Below the pieces are notes generated by a model. That model worked only from the letters and a program-made list of their open reading frames with translations, searched no databases and had not been told where the DNA came from. Shown one piece after another: positions 51,535 through 64,000 of a stretch of 64,000 bases of DNA; the stretch's first letter is position 1, and every line of letters starts with the position of its first letter. The position numbers and the translations under genes are program-made. The stretch comes from Lentinula raphanica (taxonomy: Eukaryota; Basidiomycota; Agaricomycetes; Agaricales; Omphalotaceae), in the NCBI GenBank assembly GCA_027919835.1, contig JANVFP010000026.1:682001-746000 (forward strand), given 5' to 3'.

Positions 51535-54500
51535 TTACGACGCCTGCTCCGCAAGACATTTGTCTATTGCAGCATTGATTGTCGCTTTCCTGGCCGCCAG
51601 ATCAACTCCGAATTGTTCTTCTAACTGTCGCCTGATCCCTCTCTTGGTGATCGAATTGAGATCTGCTACTCGAATTATATTTTGAACCGCACGCTCGATA
51701 TCCATATCGAAAGGTCCTCCGGATAAGGAACCGTTATCCGGACTCGAGGTCGTAGGAATGGGCATATCAAGATAATTCGTGGTTGGTCGAGATGGAGTAG
51801 GCTGGTAAAGCGATGGAGTTGCAAACTGAGGCTGACCATACATGCTCCCCATTCCTGTATCCATAGGATTGCGCAGATGTGATTGAGGAGTGTTCCTGCC
51901 AGATTGATATCCAGGAGGAGGAGCATACATATGTTGCATCTGTGAAGGTGCAGGAGAATAGGCTCGTTGAGGTTCGTAGTATGTTTCGCGACCGTAGAGG
52001 GAGGCTGTTTGTGATTCAGCGTAACCTTCGTTTTGGAACTTGTTGGGTGGTACCCAGGATCCAATGCTGTGGTTGGACTCTTTGTCCCATAATTCGTTCT
52101 CCTGCGAGGGAAAAATCAGCAGACAGTCTCGATCTCGGGAATGAGCTACGCACGTAGTCTGTCCATGACTTCAGCGGAATAGCCTTGGGGTCAAATTTAC
52201 CTTCATCCTGAAATTAATGTGTAAGACCAACACGTAAGACTGGAAGAGAAACTGAGGATACTTACATGCACGATGAGTTTCTTGCCGGATTCACCCATGA
52301 CTAGACGTGTAGCTCCCCAGGAAAAGTCGTCCATTCGCCAGAAGGAGTAGAGGGGCAGGTACAACGAGAAGATTGGAATGGCAAGGATATAAAATACCAT
52401 CCAACCAATCATATCCCACTTGCGCCGCATAATGAAGACCAATGCTTGAAGACCATAGATCGCAGCTATCATGATCAGTGACAAAGTGGGTATTGCTTCA
52501 CCAGCGCCGACCACAGAATAGATCAGATAAACAATCTGTGCAAAAGTCAGCAAAAAGCAAGTACTTTTAAGGATAATTTGACTAACGTAGCCCACGGTGA
52601 CGGGTTGTATAATTGTGGAGATGAGGTCGATCATGACAACAAATCGCATAGAGAAACAGCAGAAACCACAAAGTTGTTCCAAGAACATCAATTCACCGAG
52701 ATTGTGCACTGTAGAGTTGATCCAACGCCGACGTTGGGACAGTAGTACCTTCCAGTCGTCTGGGGCAACAGTGAAAGCATGTGCATCTCGCACAAATTGG
52801 GTCTTGAGAGTGGGGAAATGCTTCAAAAGAAGGGTGGTTAGATAACGATCTTCTCCTAGATGCAACAAGTTCTTCATGTGTAACGTGTCGACACGATTTT
52901 CTGAGTAATCATGGATGATCTGGTTGGATATGAACAGCGGCTTGTGGGTGTCGGGGGCACGAAGTCGGTATAGAGAGAAACAACCAGGTAAACAGGTGAC
53001 AGAGCCGAAAAGACTTTCAAACGCCTTGGCCATATGATGCGAGATGAAGTATTCGTATACCTAAGAATGGGCAGTTCAGCTTCCAGCCGTGACCGGAATC
53101 CGGACGTACGAACCTGCATCATCGTAAGAATAGATTGCTTCGCGTTGGACAATTCAGTTTCTCCACAACACGCTAGTAGTTTCTTGTCGTGAATCATGCT
53201 GTCATCAAAAATTCTATCTTGAGCTTATTGGGAACGAACAGATGACCGAAAGACATACGCAGAAATGAGGCGATTAATGGAGTATTGATCCACAGTAGTA
53301 TCAGCATCGACAGTGAACAGATATTCATAGAAAGTGGGGTTTACTCCGATGACATTCTTGATCTGGTGGTACATCTCCAGTTCCATTGGGTTCATGGGGG
53401 AGTTGAAATGAACCTAGTTTCCGGCTGTAAGATTCGAATCATAACATCTAAAGAGTGCTTTTACCTTGTTCAGGAAATGCATGAGAATCATCTGAGAGTC
53501 ACGCTTGCCACGATTACCAGGGCGAGAACGTTCGTTTGGTTTACCAACTTTGACAATGACCATATAAGGCACGACATGACCAGCGCATTCATATAGCCCG
53601 GAGTATATCTTGCCCATGTTGTGTTGCTTGGCACCCTCACCCAGAGAAAGGAAACTCAAAGGTTCGGGATCCAAGTTCGGGTCAGCACCGAGGATGTCCA
53701 ACACGATCCGAGGCGTAGGTCGGTCGTTACCTGAACCCACGATCATACCATCACAGATGACAACAAGCAATTTGCGTTTGTCATCATACTTCATCTGAGC
53801 AAGGGAGTCAATGGTACGACGGAGGGAGGAGTCGCCCTCTGTATAACATGGAACTTGGCAAATGACGAATTTGTCGTGATCTTCCGGTAAACGAGCTGCA
53901 CTGAAATTGATCGAGGCCAAGAACTTGAAACCGATGACAGAGACCATGAATATAGAAAGAGCCAGAAGGATGTATTTCGAGAATAAGCACTGAGGTGAGT
54001 TTCGATTATCGACTTTGCCAATGAGGAACAAGTTCCTGAGGCAAATCTTTTGCCTCTCGAGGACTTCAGAGCTAATCGTATTCGGAACAAGGGCGTTCAA
54101 GCTCTTGGTGATATCGCCCCCGTTGTTGAATTTAAACACATCTATGACCGAAGGGTCCATAAAGTTCTTATCGGTGTCAGAGGGTGCTTGAAAACCCGGA
54201 GGTGCGATGAGCGATGCTTGAGAGCTGACATAGGATGTCACATCGTAAATCATGCCCTCGTATACTCCAACCGATTTTCCTGAACTTGACATGTCCTTGA
54301 TTTCATCTTTGGTGTACCCAAGGAAGCCTACTCGAGCAGTATAGCGCATGGTCACCATACTTTCAAAATACCAGTCTGGTCGCGAGTCATTGGTGTTGAT
54401 ACGGAAGTCGTGATACTGTGCATTGATGTCGGAGTTGTTGGTTGTGTCCAATGCGACGAAAGGACTGACGGTGCCGGTGACACCATTGCAAAGAGCGCTG

Positions 54501-57500
54501 ATCTAAACACGTAGGTTCAAAGTCAATGCAAGGAAAGGTGTAACAAGAATATAGAAATCATACCTGAACAGGGAAGATGTTATCCGAGCTCGTCCCGCCA
54601 TACTTGAGAATAGATTTGGTAGGTACAACACTGACCACATGCTGGTGCGATTCAGATATGATACCCAGGTCGAAAACTTCACCTCGTATCGATGTATAAA
54701 CCTCCTTCGCGGTGCTGTCATGAGATGACAGTTCTCCCGAGCTGAAGACATGCTGGGTAGGACAGATGACAAGACCAAGTACGGCGATGATGAAGATCGA
54801 GACACCGCAGCAGAACCAGATGATCATGTTCAGCGCGAGTTTTTCTCTCCAAGCTTGTCGTACATCCTCACGTTTCATACGCCCAATCCATTTCAGGAAC
54901 GGACTTGGAACCCACCACGTCAAAACCCAACAGAGAGCTACCCATCTTCGGCGAGCAGAACTCTCTTTGACTACCTCTGTAGTCTCGCCCTCTTGGATTT
55001 CACCCGGTAAAGCCTCCTTGTTCACCAACGCAGCCTTGTCGGCATTTTGGAACATATTCCTAGACGGTGCATACGATTCCGATCCGAAGTTTGATACGGA
55101 GTCGTCTCTCTGACTGGTGAACTTGCTCCGGCCGTCAAAGTCTTCGCTATGGAATGAACGATCATCGCCGAACTCGTCGTCGTAGAGGTCTGCACGCTGG
55201 AAAGGAGAAGCATTGGCAACCAGAGGCAGCTGCTGATTCGAAGTACTATAATTCTCGTTATGCCCCGCGGACCAAGCAGCTTCACCATCTGCATTCGGGT
55301 ACGAGTAAGGTGCATATGGATCGCCACGGGAGTCGAGCCCTGCTTCGGCTTCAGCGTCACGGAGCCGATTGCGTTTCTGTTCCTCCACATCTCGAGAGCG
55401 AAGCTGATCTTCGAGGAGGTGGAACGCAGCTTGAGATAGGAACACCTGCGAAACAATCAGGAAGGAGGCATTATAAAAGAAGATTGCTCGCTGACCTTAT
55501 GTTGACCAAGGACAATGTCGTTTTCATTCAGACCCAGGGCGGATCTTGCATACTCAACTTTGTCTCGGTCACCTCCACCGACAACACCAGCCTCCTGAAG
55601 TCCTTCCTTGTACCTATCGCAAAACTCCTCGGGCATCATATTGACTTCGAATACGTTCACACATCGCTTGGCGATTTCTGTCAAACCCAAACTTCTGACT
55701 TGACCCTTGACGCTCCTTCCTTCGAGTTGATTCGGCAGCTGTGAGTCATTGGGATTGATACAGAACACATGCCACGATTGAGTATCATCGAGGGTTTCGA
55801 ACAGCGTATCCAATGCTGCGCGAAACTCGCCTGCGACGCAAGCGGTACCGTTGTGAGATGCAAGACCAGAGGCATTCCCTGTGCCGTCTTCATCGTCGGC
55901 CTCTACTCCTTCTTTGACGGTCGACATTCGTTTTATGGTCCCCTTCCGTCTGGTCGACGGAGCCCGCATTGGTTTAACATTCTGCTGAGCAGCGACGATT
56001 GTGTCCTCGTTTCGTGGATGTACCGTAGTGGCTATCTGCTTCCCACTGAATAGGCCTTTCACGAAAGGATTGATGGACCCTGTGCCTTCCATGCCCTCGA
56101 TGCCCCGGAGGAGATTCACAAAATCTGAGTTTAGTTCATCCTGGTTTCTCTCGATGAAGTTCTCCGACGAATATGTCACCGGGCCGTTGAAGTGACTGAC
56201 AGTGAAAGTAGGGAATCCTGACCTATCAATATTGCCGGTTTTGAACGATGAGTGATTTCCCCAGCGTTTTTGGAACGCTTCAACCATCGTATGATTGGTC
56301 TTCTTGGGCTGACGACGAGCTTGATCATCCATGATATGTATCAAACCGCCCGGTTTGTTCTGCAGGAGTCGGACGCACTCGGTGTTGTCGAAGTACGCTA
56401 CGGAAGGTACAAGATGAGCGATGCCTTCGGCAGCATATTCATTGACGTGAGTTTCGAAGAGACGCTTTTGCGTCCAGTGCTGGAGCCTTTCATTGGCAAA
56501 GTTGATGCAGAATTGATCGAGGGAGTTAGGTCGAGAAGTCATATTTTGTGGACCTGGAAGGTCAAAGAGACCGATGAAAGTGGAGAAATCGTCCTTGCAC
56601 AGGCGTTGATTGATGTGTTCATTGAGCCAGGAAAAGAGAAGGGAGTACAGTGCCTTCGCCAAGTCATCTCGGTTGTCAGAAGCACCATCTGGGTCAAGGA
56701 AGATAGTACACATCTCCTTTTTGACCATCTTAGATCGGTAGGAAAGTGCTTGTTCCAATTCGCTTGGTTGAACACCAAGGAAATCGGCAACGATGGCACA
56801 AACGTCGGTATTTCGCACAACAGCGGCGTCTTCGTTACGGCTGCGGTCGGTGACAAACTCGAGGTTACCAAGATGGAGGATAGCAGCCAGGAGTTGACAG
56901 GTCTGAGCAACGTGTCTCTTCGAAAGACCGATTGTCTTCAAAGCAACTTTGAGCTGCTCAAACCTCAACGCATCATCGTCTTTGGCTCCATTAGGTCTAG
57001 CTGTGACATTCCTCTGGCCAAGGTAGCGATATGCTGTCTTGTCGACGAGATGGAGATGTTGTCGTTCTTCAGGCGTGGCACCAGCGACCAGATAGTAGAA
57101 GATGTGAAAATTTCGTTCGCCGCTAGGTGCACCAGCAACTCGATTACGTTCCAGGTAGTACTCGAGGGTTTTGACACCAGTGAGCCGTCCTCGCTCGCTG
57201 AACTGTAATTCAGTGTATTTCCCGAAGCGCGAAGCATTCGGGTTGAAGAGCGTGCGAGCGTTACCAAACGATTCGAGAACGAATTCGGCGGCAGGAACCT
57301 GATTGGCAAGTTTTGCACCCTTCTTCCCAGGACTAGAAACCGAGAGCTCGAGGATAGCCTTTATCGCCAATCGACGAGATTCTGATTTACCAGAAGCAGT
57401 CTCTCCGCTGGATAGATGATGAATATAGGCGTCTCGAAGGATGGCTGGCAAGTCTTACCTAAAAACTATACTTTGATCCTGAGTAGTCCTCTTCATGTGA

Positions 57501-57790
57501 TAGTATACATTGTTCGCAAGCTGAAAGATATGCGGAGGTAGAGGCTCCTTGGGTATGCTAGTATTTCGATACTCAGAGGCGTATTTCTGGAGGACGTTGT
57601 CGGCATTCGAGGACACGTATTTGTGTGGGTTTAAGGCAACCAATGCGGAGCTCCCCACGTTGGTGTAGATATTGTCGGCCATAAACCTTTCTCTGATGCA
57701 TGCAACAATAACATCGTCGGATAGTCCAGTAAGTTGCGAAAGGTCGGTAACAGCCTCGAGGCGCTGGTGAATGGTCGACTGCCGATTCAT
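51535..57790 (-). CDS. Myosin-motor chitin synthase
   Basis: Ten exons: 57459-57790, 55496-57407, 54564-55445, 53465-54502, 53259-53413, 53114-53198, 52587-53060, 52266-52535, 52154-52207 and 51535-52101. They sum to exactly 1923 codons, so 1922 residues. Start at [20 protein letters not shown]; an upstream GTG was ignored. An N-terminal myosin motor fills residues 1-750 with the P-loop GETASGKS formed across the first intron. Two membrane segments lie at about 918-975 ([20 protein letters not shown]), then a cytochrome-b5-like domain ([14 protein letters not shown]), another membrane segment, and the family 2 glycosyltransferase core with [16 protein letters not shown] and [14 protein letters not shown]. 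It ends with membrane segments and a C-terminal DEK-type domain. It polymerises chitin from UDP-GlcNAc at growing tips; related Ustilago Mcs1 is needed for virulence. Confidence 0.97.
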
Positions 57791-59172
57791 GGTCGTCGAA
57801 AAGGGCACAAGTCCGAAAAGAGTATTAGAGAATTAGAGCTGCAGCCTGAGTACAGGCGCAGCGTATCGAACGAGAGTGATGGCAAAGGGTGGTGAAGGGA
57901 AGAAGTAAGGTTATTATTTGAGCGTCGTGATGGTCAGAACACTTTCGGAGGGTCGTGAGAAATTTTAAGTATGACCGATCGCGACTCTTGCTTTTACTCT
58001 TTCAATGTCATCTCAACCTTTTTCCAACTTTCGATGGCCACTCAAATCTGTTGGCTTCAGCTCTTCGTCCTAACGCACTGTATGCTTATAGCCATGTCTT
58101 TGGGATCAAAAGATATACCAAAGGTCCCACCAGGTTTCAACGTTCCATGAGCGAAAATAGCACCGGGGATCTCACGGGGGAGACAACCCGCTGGCACAGG
58201 CTGGCATAGATAAATTCTTCTCAGCTGTTCTCAGCATCGCCTTCAAGTCTGTAACGGCCGTTCAAGATATCCTTCTCGACCTTTTCATATAGCATTGACG
58301 AGCTTCACAAATTGGCACTGGCCCGGATTTGACCGACTGGCGATGTCGATTTTGCCAAACTCATGCTAGCGGCTAAATTGCCTCGGTACATTTACTTCGA
58401 AGCATCAAATATCTGCTACCAAGGTATGTGTTCGACATACCTCGATCCGTACTCGGAAACTCCAGCCTTGAACTTGACCTTTGGCGGTCCAAAATGAAAG
58501 CAACTGCCGCTCGCAGACACAGTCGGTAAGTACCTGGCGTTGCCGTATGGTTTCTATGTGCGAGAATGGTCAATATCATATGTTCAACTCTCTCATATCT
58601 CTTTGTGTGCGGACTTCGGAGTCTTTGGACCAGCGATACGAGGTCGACTACTAGTAGTCTGTACCAACAGTGGTAGATTAAAAGGGAAGAGTTGGGCAAC
58701 TTTAAGAGATGCGGAATGTACAAGTCTCGCTGTTCAAATGGCCGTTGACGATCCCAACCGAATGCATACAGCTAAATACTGCTGGTGTTTTTTTTTGATT
58801 GTAAATTGTCTTCGAGTTTCTGCAGGCTGCATAGCGGAGTGTAGACTTGGTGTAGACTATACATAGTCTTGAGTCGTCGAATTTCAAATTGGTTGCTTAC
58901 GAAGTGAGCGTTGGCTCATCATCATGCCGCAGAGTCACATGTGCATTATCTAAGCAAAGCTGTGCTCCGAATTCAACCGGCGCTTGAAATAAATGGTGTC
59001 AGCGGTTGAGGCCTCATCCGAGTCGACAAATAACACCTCGAGGCCGTCGTTGTCCTCACACTACAACCTCCACTGTACTGACCAGTTGTTTTTTTTTCAA
59101 ACTCTCGTCACAACTCTCTTACTAGCAGTCGGCTTTTTCGCTCCTCTTCTATATACCTATCTGCTGGTGAAG
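57791..59172. other. Intergenic, divergent promoter region of chitin synthase and RHO1
   Basis: The two genes are transcribed away from each other with 1.38 kb between the start codons. Frames of about 84-116 codons (for example 58373-58723 minus) have no domain. No RNA gene or repeat was noticed. Confidence 0.45.
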
Positions 59173-60253
59173 ATGTCTGAAATTAGGAGGAAACTCGTTA
59201 TCGTTGGGGATGGTGCTTGTGGAAAGGTTCGTTATTCCTTCTTCTGTCGAACCAATGTCTATGTATTCTAAATCTTCTTCTTTGTTCTTCTTACTCTCCC
59301 TGTTCGACATACTCACTGTCTACAACGGGTTGTGCTGTAACAAATCACAACTCTTCAACACCTTTTCCACGGGCGTTGTTCACCACCGACTTTTTGTTGT
59401 TGTGCTCCTACATCAACCGATGACCTGGTACATTGTGCTCTGTTCTGCTTTGGCACCTCCATCAATTTGGCAAACATTGGACCCACCACTAACCGCCACG
59501 GGGACGAACATCAGACATGTTTGTTGATCGTTTTCTCGAAAGGAACATTCCCAGAGGTGAGTTTCTCTGCGCTCTCATAGTCTGCTGCTTTATAAGCGGT
59601 GTTCTTTGTCACACAACTCGCGAGCGCTTGCAGTGACTGATATGTTGTGAACTAGGTCTACGTCCCCACGGTGTTCGAGAACTATGTCGCCGATGTTGAA
59701 GTTGACGGAAAACACGTTGAACTCGCGTTATGGGATACCGCCGGTCAGGAAGATTATGACCGTCTCAGGCCCCTTTCATATCCAGACTCGCATGTCATCT
59801 TAATCTGTTTCGCCGTCGACAGTCCCGACTCCCTTGATAACGTCCAAGAAAAGGTCAGTTCTACCATCTGTATCACGTCTGGTTTCAATCTAATATTAAT
59901 ATTCCATTCGCAGTGGATATCTGAAGTCATGCATTTCTGTGCTGGTCTACCTATCATCCTTGTAGGTTGCAAAAAGGACCTTCGTCGGGACCCCAGGGTC
60001 ATCGAAGAGCTTAGGAAGACAAGTCAAAGGCCTGTCACTCCTGAAGAGGTGAGTTCGCTGTTTTTGTTGAGATTGCTTTTTCCAATTCTTTTTGTAGGGC
60101 ATGGCCGTTGCTCAGAAGATAGGCGCCAAGCACTACCTCGAGTGCTCAGCCAAGTCTGGGGAAGGTGTTCGTGAAGTCTTCCAATACGCTACCCGTGCGG
60201 CACTGCTTTCTCGTCCCGGCAAGAAGAAGGGTAACAAGTGTATCGTCATCTGA
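59173..60253 (+). CDS. RHO1: Rho1-type GTPase
   Basis: Five exons, 59173-59226, 59515-59556, 59656-59853, 59914-60048 and 60098-60253, give 194 residues. The sequence starts [18 protein letters not shown] and continues [14 protein letters not shown] across a long first intron, so the P-loop GDGACGKT is split by it. Next are switch I with [12 protein letters not shown], switch [21 protein letters not shown], the Rho insert region, base-binding VGCKKDLR and the SAKSGEGV loop. The C-terminus [10 protein letters not shown] is a polybasic stretch plus CaaX box ending in Ile, predicted to be geranylgeranylated. Rho1 controls glucan synthase, the cell-wall integrity kinase cascade and actin polarity at the plasma membrane. 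The first intron is 288 nt, unusually long for this window. Confidence 0.97.
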
Positions 60254-61105
60254 GCGCGCCTAACACTGGTGCTCCAGCGATTAGATCCGAGCGCTGGAGC
60301 AAGGGCAAGGAGGGGCGACGGCGTTTGTCGTGTGGTGATGAAGAGACCATGGAGCAAACGAGAGTCTCTTGTTCTGCCAAAGACCGAAAGGATGCTATCT
60401 GTTCTTTAATATCGCTATGATGGAGTAATGGATGCCCTATGGGCCTAGTTTATATGTATATTGGCATGATGGATTCTGTCGTCGTCAGTATTGGTTCTCA
60501 CTCACGTTTTGTCTACCGCTCCTCCACTTTCTGTCTCCAGATCATTCTTTTTTTTCTTCTCCGATCTTACCGAAGTCAGCCCATTCTATGTTCTACTTGA
60601 TAACATCTCTCTGTTTTTCTTTTTTCTCTATCATATTTACTTCCACGCCTTCAGAGCTCACTTGGCTCTCACGTCTTGATTCTAACGTTCCCTGCTACTT
60701 GTTGATGTTGATTGAAATCTCCTATCAGAATATAGGACAAGAATTCATACCCCCAAAACCCAAAGGCCCAATTCTGAATCTATACATGCATACTTCCTCG
60801 TTGCCATCGTTCGTTTTCGCCTTCCAGAATTCGCTAACAATGTGGACGGTGGAGCTTTGAACGGATTTTTGGAGAATCGGATTTCGTTCCGACGCGGAGC
60901 AGATATGTCATCAATTGCTTCCAAGGCAAAATTTTACGTCCCAAAACTCTTCAAAAGCGCGTTTCCTTCTTCATTCCTTTCCTCCTTCTCCAACGCCTGA
61001 TCCCCATTGCTTTATTGCTCCTAGTATTAAACAAGTGATCCAAGTTGTGAGCCTTTGCATCGACACAATGCTTCCGAGATCTAAACTTGTTTTCAAGCCA
61101 TCTCA
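60254..61105. other. Intergenic, no feature seen
   Basis: The 3' flank of RHO1 followed by pyrimidine-rich sequence and the promoter of the F-box-like gene. Short frames lack domains. Confidence 0.45.
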
Positions 61106-63553
61106 ATGACCCAGGGATTCACTCTCTCATACTCTCCCTTTACATTGCCTAAGTCTATGCCTCCTCCAATGACATTACCTGTTTCTTCTGCCACTATACT
61201 CTCAGATTCCACCAATGCTCAAATAGCACAGATAGCTCCGATATTCAATTTACCCTCTGATATCCTCTATCATATCCTTTGGAATCTCTCTGGCGGATGG
61301 GTAACACTCGATCCGACAACAGACATTTGGGTCTTCTCGCGTGTATCGCGGATTCATCGTCTCGTCACCTTGAGCTTCACTAATCTGTGGGCACGAATCA
61401 GCTTGGAGGCTGACGATATAAGGAAGTATAAAAGAAATGCGGTCGATATTCTCCGGACCATTCTGGATAGGAGCTCGACCGACAACTCAGAAGGTGGCCA
61501 AGAAGGATCTCATTTGCGGCTTCGTGTTTACGCGGATATGCTTTTGATTCATGCCAACTTGCTTGACATCCTCACAGCACATTATACTCGCTGGTATTCT
61601 CTTGATCTACACATATCTTTGTTCCTCCTGAACACACTCTCGGCGCAGATGGCTCCATTAGGATTTCCTCTGCTCTCTCATTTGAGGCTGAGTCTTGGAT
61701 CAGATCAAACCAAAATACCCGAACTCGATGTTTTTTCCCTTTGTCCGTCGCTCAAGAGCGTGGAATTCGATTCCATCCCTAGATGTAAGGCTCTGCGACT
61801 TCCTTGGGCAGGCCTCACTCGAATCGTACTCAAAGAACGAGTCCGTTCGGACTTTCTCAGAATGCTTCTCAGCGCGCCGGCTCTTCGACATGCCGAACTC
61901 ATTTCGGTGCTTCCTTCTCTTCATCCTGAAGATCCCAACGACGATCCCCTACCAAAGTCTCGTATAATTGAACACAAATCCCTGAAGTCTCTGGTCCTGA
62001 AATGCATACCTTTTGCTGTTGTGCTTGATATGCTCTATCTTCCCAACTTGACTCAGCTTACTCTTGAGAGCACTGCGCAGGCCTCCTTCGGTAGCCTCCT
62101 CGGTTTCATCCAACGTTCGAATACAAATTCGAAGTTGGAAAAGCTCACTTTGAGTGGAAGTTTGTTCTTGACGGAACCTGAAGGGGCACTGGCAAGGTCG
62201 ATGTCAAGCTCATCCCTGCCTTCATCTCTTCCCCCTTCTCCCTTATCTGAAACTGGGCCTGCGCAATCTCCGTTCGCTCCCAATCCCAACAATTCTCATA
62301 CTTCTACATTTCCCAATTCCCCCTGGCCAGTTCCATTAACGGCTACCTTGGAAGATGTTCTAAAAGCCGCTCCTAGTCTTACTACCTTGGTCCTGGAGGA
62401 TTGGACCCCTGTCCAATTCCCTTCTCCTTATGATCACTTCTTTGTCGCTCTGAGCCGCAGTGGAGATGGAGACGGTGGAATGCACCTGCTCAAAACCGGT
62501 GTGAGCTTCCCCGGGACACCTGTGATTGGTGGAATGACTTCGACGATGGCAGCTATGACACCTGGGTTCGGCATGACGCCAGCTCCCAGTCTCAACTCAA
62601 CCTCCACCAGTTCGCTGCATGGGAATGATTACCCAAGCACGTCTACTCCTGGACCTATTAATGCTCTATCATTCAGTTCTCTTCCACCTGCTTCGGCTGT
62701 ACCACTTCACTTACAACGAACCGGCTCTCAATCTCATATCAACTCACCGCTTGCAGGACTCCCTCCCCATTTAGCAAGCAATCCACACATTGCTGCGGCT
62801 TCTGCACATCTCGCCGCTGCTGGAATTCATTTACCGCCCGGTGTTCTGACACCGAGTGTGAGCTCGTCAGCTTCTTCGGAAAACGTTGACGAAACATCTT
62901 TGAATGCTCAGACTCAAAACCCGCATATTGCTACTCCCACCCAGACCCAAAGCCCGGGACCGTTTAGTCCTGGATTTGGAGCTGGAAACACCGTGTCGAA
63001 CTCAGGGTTCGCTTCAGCTTTGGCACATGAGGAGAACAGCAACGGTGGACTTACTCCTGCAGCAAAGGTTGCTGCGCATGGCGCGCTAGGTATGTGTTTT
63101 CTATAAAGCGATGCGCTACTTCACTCAACTCATGACCTAGGTATACCTATTGACTCGGATGATGTTCTTCTCCCAAATCTCGAAACATTGATAATTTCCA
63201 ATCTCTCGAAAAATGTCATCGACCTTCATTTATTGGCGGGGATGGTTGAATCAAGGTGGCGAGGTCGAGTCTCTGATCTAGCACGAGAATCAAGGAGCTC
63301 GAGCACTACATCGACACCTTCCAACGCAGTCACTCCAAGTGCTTCCCCATCAGCTTCCCCACCTCCTGCTTCCTCATTTTCTCCATCCATTGTTTCTTCC
63401 TTGGCCCTCCATACAGATTTGCGACTTATCAAAAACAAGGGTTCTGTTGGGAGGATCAAGGCACTTCAAAAAGAAACAGAAGAAGCAGCATTAGAAGGGC
63501 GGGGAAAGAAGGTTAAAGTATATGTTGGCGCCAAACGTTGGGGAGGCATCTAG
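61106..63553 (+). CDS. F-box-like protein, long Ser/Pro-rich
   Basis: Exons 61106-63089 and 63141-63553 give about 798 residues (51-nt intron, join ALG|IPIDSDDV). An F-box-like motif, FNLPSDILYHILWNLSGGW, sits at about residue 50, followed by VSRIHRLVTLSFTNLWARIS, as in the large Agaricomycete F-box-like families. Leucine-rich segments follow (LCPSLKSVEFDSIPRCKALR, LPNLTQLTLESTAQASFGSL, NSKLEKLTLSGSLF). Unlike most relatives there is a long low-complexity middle (about residues 370-670) rich in Ser, Pro, Thr, Gly and Asn. A folded C-terminal end has LLPNLETLIISNLSKNV and a basic tail. Presumed SCF adaptor; the substrate cannot be guessed. The start is the first ATG in frame. Confidence 0.78.
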
Positions 63554-64000
63554 CTGAACGAAACCCAATATCGCAGTATGTAGAATATGGGGCCTGTGTA
63601 TCCTAGTTCTTCAGAAATCATTGTAAATCAGGTAGAGTTGCGGTTCCAAAACTCAATGATATGTGCAGCGAAGCAATGGCAGACAGACAGAATTTTCAAA
63701 GCATAGCCGGAACTACCAGCATGCATTCGGTGGAAAAGCATCTGTTCAGCATCTTGAAAGCCCAGGATAAAAAGAAAGAGATACTATAGTATGTAAGTGT
63801 TTTTTTCACCCCCGATCTACTAATAAATCGTAGAGCCTTCTAGTATTCACCAATGATACCCATAGCGTCGCATTGCGAACTCATATTCTTTACTCATTGC
63901 AATACTTATCATATTCTGAACCCAGAAACTGGACTTATATAATAGGCGGTGTTCAGTTTCTCATTTCAGAGCCACCAAAATTTCATACGTGTAACGTCAG
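63554..64000. other. 3' flank, no feature seen
   Basis: AT-rich end of the window without a supported gene. Confidence 0.5.

Noticed and set aside
58373..58866. Overlapping frames on both strands between chitin synthase and RHO1
   Set aside because: No domains or consistent exon structure; treated as promoter sequence.
1..64000. CRISPR arrays, operons, ribosome-binding sites, riboswitches
   Set aside because: The window is eukaryotic (spliceosomal introns, LTR elements, pol III tRNA terminator); no regularly spaced repeats or prokaryotic signals were seen.
1..64000. 5S rRNA or additional tRNA genes
   Set aside because: I looked for cloverleaf arms and 5S-like starts while reading and found only the initiator tRNA; a covariance-model scan would be decisive.

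Overview
The window looks like nuclear DNA of a filamentous basidiomycete, most likely an Agaricomycete. The reasons are many canonical introns of about 50-65 nt, tandem GT90 (CAP10-like) glycosyltransferases, long F-box-like proteins, a myosin-motor chitin synthase, and Ty1/copia and Ty3/gypsy retrotransposons with single Gag-Pol frames. All exon models were built by eye from splice signals and reading frame; none is supported by transcripts.

Layout. 0-6.2 kb: a candidate secreted protein gene carrying an in-frame TGA, and a RING-finger membrane protein on the minus strand. 6.66 kb: an initiator tRNA-Met gene. 7.9-13.5 kb: two tandem GT90 genes. 14-21.2 kb: an accessory stretch with a family of small secreted proteins on the minus strand (one intact, one multi-exon, one frameshifted, one fragment), a GT90 pseudogene and a terminal-inverted-repeat element. 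The essential RNA polymerase subunit gene RPB10, assembled here from four small exons, sits among them. 21.4-28.8 kb: a snap-back inverted-repeat DNA element with an intact gypsy element inserted in its left arm. 29.4-36.5 kb: a GT25-like glycosyltransferase, a pinin-like nuclear protein, a polytopic membrane protein and a single-pass membrane protein. 36.6-39.0 kb: a Mutator-like MITE with a 9-bp target duplication and a hAT-like element with an 8-bp duplication, ending 95 bp before GPI8. 40.6-47.3 kb: a zinc alcohol dehydrogenase gene split by a complete copia element. 47.7-63.6 kb: an F-box-like gene, a small cysteine-rich secreted protein, the myosin-motor chitin synthase, RHO1 and a second F-box-like gene.

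How the parts relate. RHO1, the chitin synthase and GPI8 all serve the cell wall or cell surface (polarity and glucan signalling, chitin deposition, GPI anchoring), and GT90 and GT25 enzymes act in the secretory pathway. They are ordinary neighbours, not an obvious cluster. The most unusual features are in the mobile DNA. The copia LTR holds a 52-nt intron next to a precisely spliced copy of its flanking exons. The copia primer-binding site is complementary to nucleotides 26-39 of the initiator tRNA encoded in this same window. The small secreted protein family with a shared 5' hairpin motif is the best candidate for an undescribed gene family.
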